Assembly: GCA_021464245.1 (NCBI GenBank)
Contig: JADCRB010000042.1
Span: 3,579,914 to 3,643,913, forward strand
Length of the DNA stretch: 64,000 bases
Direction: 5' to 3'
Source of the DNA: Carallia brachiata
Lineage: Eukaryota; Streptophyta; Magnoliopsida; Malpighiales; Rhizophoraceae
Position 1 is the first letter of the stretch; each line of letters opens with the position of its first letter. The notes under the pieces are model-generated. The model saw only the letters and a program-made list of their open reading frames with translations. It did no database searches and was not told where the DNA came from. This document shows, piece after piece, positions 61,099 to 64,000 of this stretch. A program made the translations under genes and the position numbers.

Positions 61099-63186
61099 AT
61101 TGATCACTATACGTGAAGCCCTGGGAGCCCCGGGATTTTAACTTGTCTGAATTAGAACCATTGGTATGTTGTTATTTATAGTTTTTCGACTAGTAAACAG
61201 AGCAACGATGCCTTAAGCCAGTTCACAGGACAGGTTTAACTAAACGGACAGTAACGTTTAATAAAATGAAAAAGCAAAGGTCCAGATACTAGGAGAGAAT
61301 AAGGGCAAGGCATCAGATTCACACAGCACTTGCAGCTGACAAAAGCTCCTCAGCACCACAAAGCAAGATTGGTATCAAGTATCATCCATGACTTTTTTGC
61401 AAATATGATACTGTTAAATGTTAATTAATATGACTTACATACAAAATTCATGATTTAAAGGTTTAAACATTTGCTAACAAAGGCTAAAAGTTTAAACATT
61501 TGCTAACAAAGACTGACATCGTGTTTGGATAAAAAAATAGGGAGAGAAAAGCAAAGACAAAAAATTTTCTTGGTTGCCGTCAAACTTTGTAATCTTTTTT
61601 TTTTTTTTTCTCTGTCACGAAAATTGATCTCTTGAAGTCTGAACAGTAACTATCCAATTAAATGTTATTTTATCCCATTTGAGTTTGCAGTTAAATTTAG
61701 ATGCTTTAGCATTTGGCAGGCATTCTCAGCTTATTGTTATTACTGTCATTATTAGCCTTTGTTGGTGCGTTTGTACTGTACTTTCTGGCATCTCTCGTAC
61801 TGTGATTATAGCGGTTTATCAAGATGCGCTGCTTAGTGCCCCAGCTGTCTAACTGAAAGAAATTCCGGAAAAAATGACAGAAACTTCGTTGCCATAAGCC
61901 TGCACTTTGACTTTGCTTGCTGAGATGAGTCAGATAATGATTCTTGCCTTCTCTTTTTGGCTTCGTTTTGCCTTGGCGAAATTGCCTTCCTTGTATGAAC
62001 AAATTTTTTTTTTTCTTTGGGTATATTATAAGTTGTTGTCCGCTAATTTAGCTGAGAGAGGCTCAGGCTCAAATCGTTGCAGTCACTTCACTTCCAATTT
62101 ATCAAAGCATCAACTTTGCTGCAAAAAGAAAAGTAAGTGCAGAGGAGTGGGGGGTCCTCAGAACATCTGCCTTTCAGAATTTGTTATTTTCTTCAGTGGT
62201 GCCGATCTTCTTTAATTAGAGTCTTCACTCAAAATCGTTTCAGAACAAATTCTTTTGAACAGACTCAGTTTAACAAAGACTTCCGCAATAGTATATGTTT
62301 AAAGAAGTGGAGAAATGATATTCTTTCTGATTTGTTGCCCAACTAATTATACTTAAAAACCTGATATGGACAAAATAAAAATACTAAGAAAGAACTTTTT
62401 TTTAATCAAAAACAAATATATCACAACTATATTAGTTATCGCATTTATTAGCCGAAGTCAGAGTAATTTTCGTTTGAGCACTCCATTAAAAATTTTCTAT
62501 TTTAACTCTACCTCCCTTCCCACATTTATGTTTTTTGGTGTATTAAGCTAACTCAGCGAAAAACACTAACACCGCGCAAAAGATGCAGGCCAGCCAGATA
62601 AATCCCAGACGACAAAGATTGAAAATGGGCACTGAAAAGTGAGAAATTTTCTGCCAAGAACGACGTCAAAAATCAGGCCCAATTTGTTTCTTCTGTACAC
62701 AATAAGCTTTGCAACTTCAGATCCTCAGCAATAATTCTTGGATTGCAAAAAATTTTCCTGCCTGGGATTTTCACAAATCTAGATTGAATTTTACTCCCAT
62801 AGCATTCTGATACTCCAAGGCTGGGGAAGCAGAACTAGATGGTTACTTAACCACAGAAAAGCAAATGAAAGTTTAAGATAGTTACAGAAGGTGTGTGCTA
62901 CTTGTGCTATGTCACCTTAGATTGTTTAGAATTTCCCATACAACCTCTCTCTCTTTAATTGAGGAGGTGAGCCAAGGTTTTGATGTAGCTCTTCACAATA
63001 TCGTACAAATGCTTGTCTTACAGACCGAATATGATTCAATACCGATTTCTTCTGACAGCAGTTCTTTTTACTAGGAACACCTATTTTATGCAGGGCTATA
63101 ATTGATGACAGCAACGAAATTGAACAAAACAATAATGAAGTTGATGATCATGAAAGTAACCTAACACACCTAGATTGATGATCATC
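61099..63186. other. Region between the proline-rich gene and the DUF4079 gene
   Basis: The part next to 61098 is the probable 5' UTR and promoter of the proline-rich gene. The part below 63187 is the probable 3' UTR and terminator of the DUF4079 gene. Frames at 61706-62215 overlap on opposite strands in more balanced DNA but show nothing recognisable. Confidence 0.4.
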
Positions 63187-63820
63187 TTAAGGCCATTTGG
63201 TGAATTCCAACACTCTGAGAACTATATCAAATCCAGTGGGATTTGCCATATAAAGAGTGCCACATTTATGGAATTCAACGCAATGTGAAGATTCCTCGCT
63301 GTCTCACTCCCTCTCTGCATTGCAGGTACTAGAGCCGCTGCAGCAGCCCACAACACTGTAATGGCTGCAACACGGTGAATAGCAGGAAGATCAATCAGTT
63401 CATAGGAAATCAGCAAAGACTACTCCAAACACGTGCATTCAGCTTCTGAAGGAAAGGAAAAAAAGTATCTTTCCAGTTATCAAGTTCTTGATTTTGTGTT
63501 GCCATTTGAATTTTGAATTTGTTTCAGTTTAGAGATTATGTAAAACTCATTTATAAAGGAGCTAGTTGGTTCAATAAAAATTAGAGTTCTCTGCAATATT
63601 CTAGTTCTTCTCCTCCTTAAAAACACTCACAAATGGTATTTTTCTTGTTACAATGAATACCTGCTCCGGAAAACAAATGGGGTCCAGGAAATAGCTTTCC
63701 TGTTCGAAGCCAAGTGTTGACTCCTCCGGCAATGGCTTCAAATACACCAAATCCTAGCAGTATTGATCCTGCATTATAGTGCCTGTCTCTGTAAGACCCT
63801 TTTATCAAGTCCTTCCTCTC
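63187..63820 (-). CDS. DUF4079 family plastid membrane protein, C-terminal part (partial, frameshifted)
   Basis: Two minus-strand exons are visible, 63820-63661 and 63364-63222, joined by a GT-AG intron. Earlier exons, including any transit peptide, lie beyond the window. The product reads ERKDLIKGSYRDRHYNAGSI, LLGFGVFEAIAGGVNTWLRT, GKLFPGPHLFSGAAITVLWA and continues AAAALVPAMQRGSETARNLH to ALNSINVALFIWQIP. This matches plant and cyanobacterial DUF4079 proteins, small polytopic proteins of the thylakoid or plastid membrane with unknown function. After IWQIP the frame gives only LDLI and a stop at 63222. One base out of register, the sequence instead reads TGFDIVLRVLEFTKWP to a stop at 63187, which is the expected family end. 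Loss of one C from a CCCC run would explain it, as a sequencing error or a real late frameshift. Confidence 0.8.
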
Positions 63821-64000
63821 CTGTATTGCAATTAAATTATTCAGATAACATAACTTCTCCTCCCACCACATTCACACTTCAGAATCACAATTAACTTTGG
63901 AAATAAAGACCCTCCTGGAGTCACAGTTTCAACATCCAATTCACGCAGCAGAAACAAGGATTTTTGTTTAGCATATATATAAATTTACCATGAATATTAC

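Overview
This window is nuclear DNA from a flowering plant, most likely a woody eudicot. It is strongly AT-rich. Its genes have GT-AG introns and plant-specific products: a MIR166 precursor, a CYP78A cytochrome P450, a TAC1/IGT-family architecture gene and a DUF4079 plastid-type protein. Long intergenic stretches hold (TA)n microsatellites, fold-back MITEs, retroposons and poly(A)/poly(T) tracts. There is no operon structure, CRISPR array or prokaryotic signal. The exact species cannot be named from sequence alone.

Layout. 1-4.6 kb is intergenic, with a small retroposon flanked by a target-site duplication at 2.24-2.40 kb. 4.65-6.3 kb is a minus-strand MIR166 locus with exact miR166 and miR166* sequences. 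6.3-15.3 kb is AT-rich intergenic DNA with a fold-back element at about 14 kb. 15.39-18.21 kb is a four-exon plus-strand gene for a membrane protein related to Arabidopsis At1g16860. 18.2-35.7 kb is intergenic, with a tRNA-like SINE, a cluster of Tourist-like MITEs (28.9-32.1 kb) and a hAT-type MITE (33.0-33.67 kb) nested in an older GC-richer unit. 35.83-37.76 kb is a two-exon CYP78A P450 with its own TATA box. 37.8-50.5 kb is intergenic: more MITEs, the degraded 3' half of a Ty1/copia element (42.2-42.97 kb) and a small frameshifted transmembrane ORF (48.8-49.2 kb). 50.57-52.08 kb is TAC1 on the minus strand, with a six-nucleotide first coding exon and a LINE-type insertion just upstream. 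53-59.6 kb is intergenic. 59.65-61.10 kb is a proline/serine-rich minus-strand ORF. The last 0.8 kb holds the two 3'-terminal exons of a DUF4079 gene that continues beyond the window and appears to carry a one-base frameshift near its C-terminus.

Functionally the recognisable loci act separately. MIR166 would repress class III HD-ZIP genes, CYP78A enzymes promote organ growth, and TAC1 controls shoot angle. Three of the genes therefore bear on shoot architecture, but nothing in the sequence shows co-regulation.

The least ordinary signal is a recurring class of very small insertions (about 15-37 bp), mostly a pure T tract plus a short purine string such as GAG or GAGAAG. Each is flanked by 12-17 bp direct duplications of the target (0.57, 22.4, 39.6, 44.8, 50.0, 50.35 and 57.7 kb). 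They look like retroposition events that copied almost nothing but a poly(A) tail.
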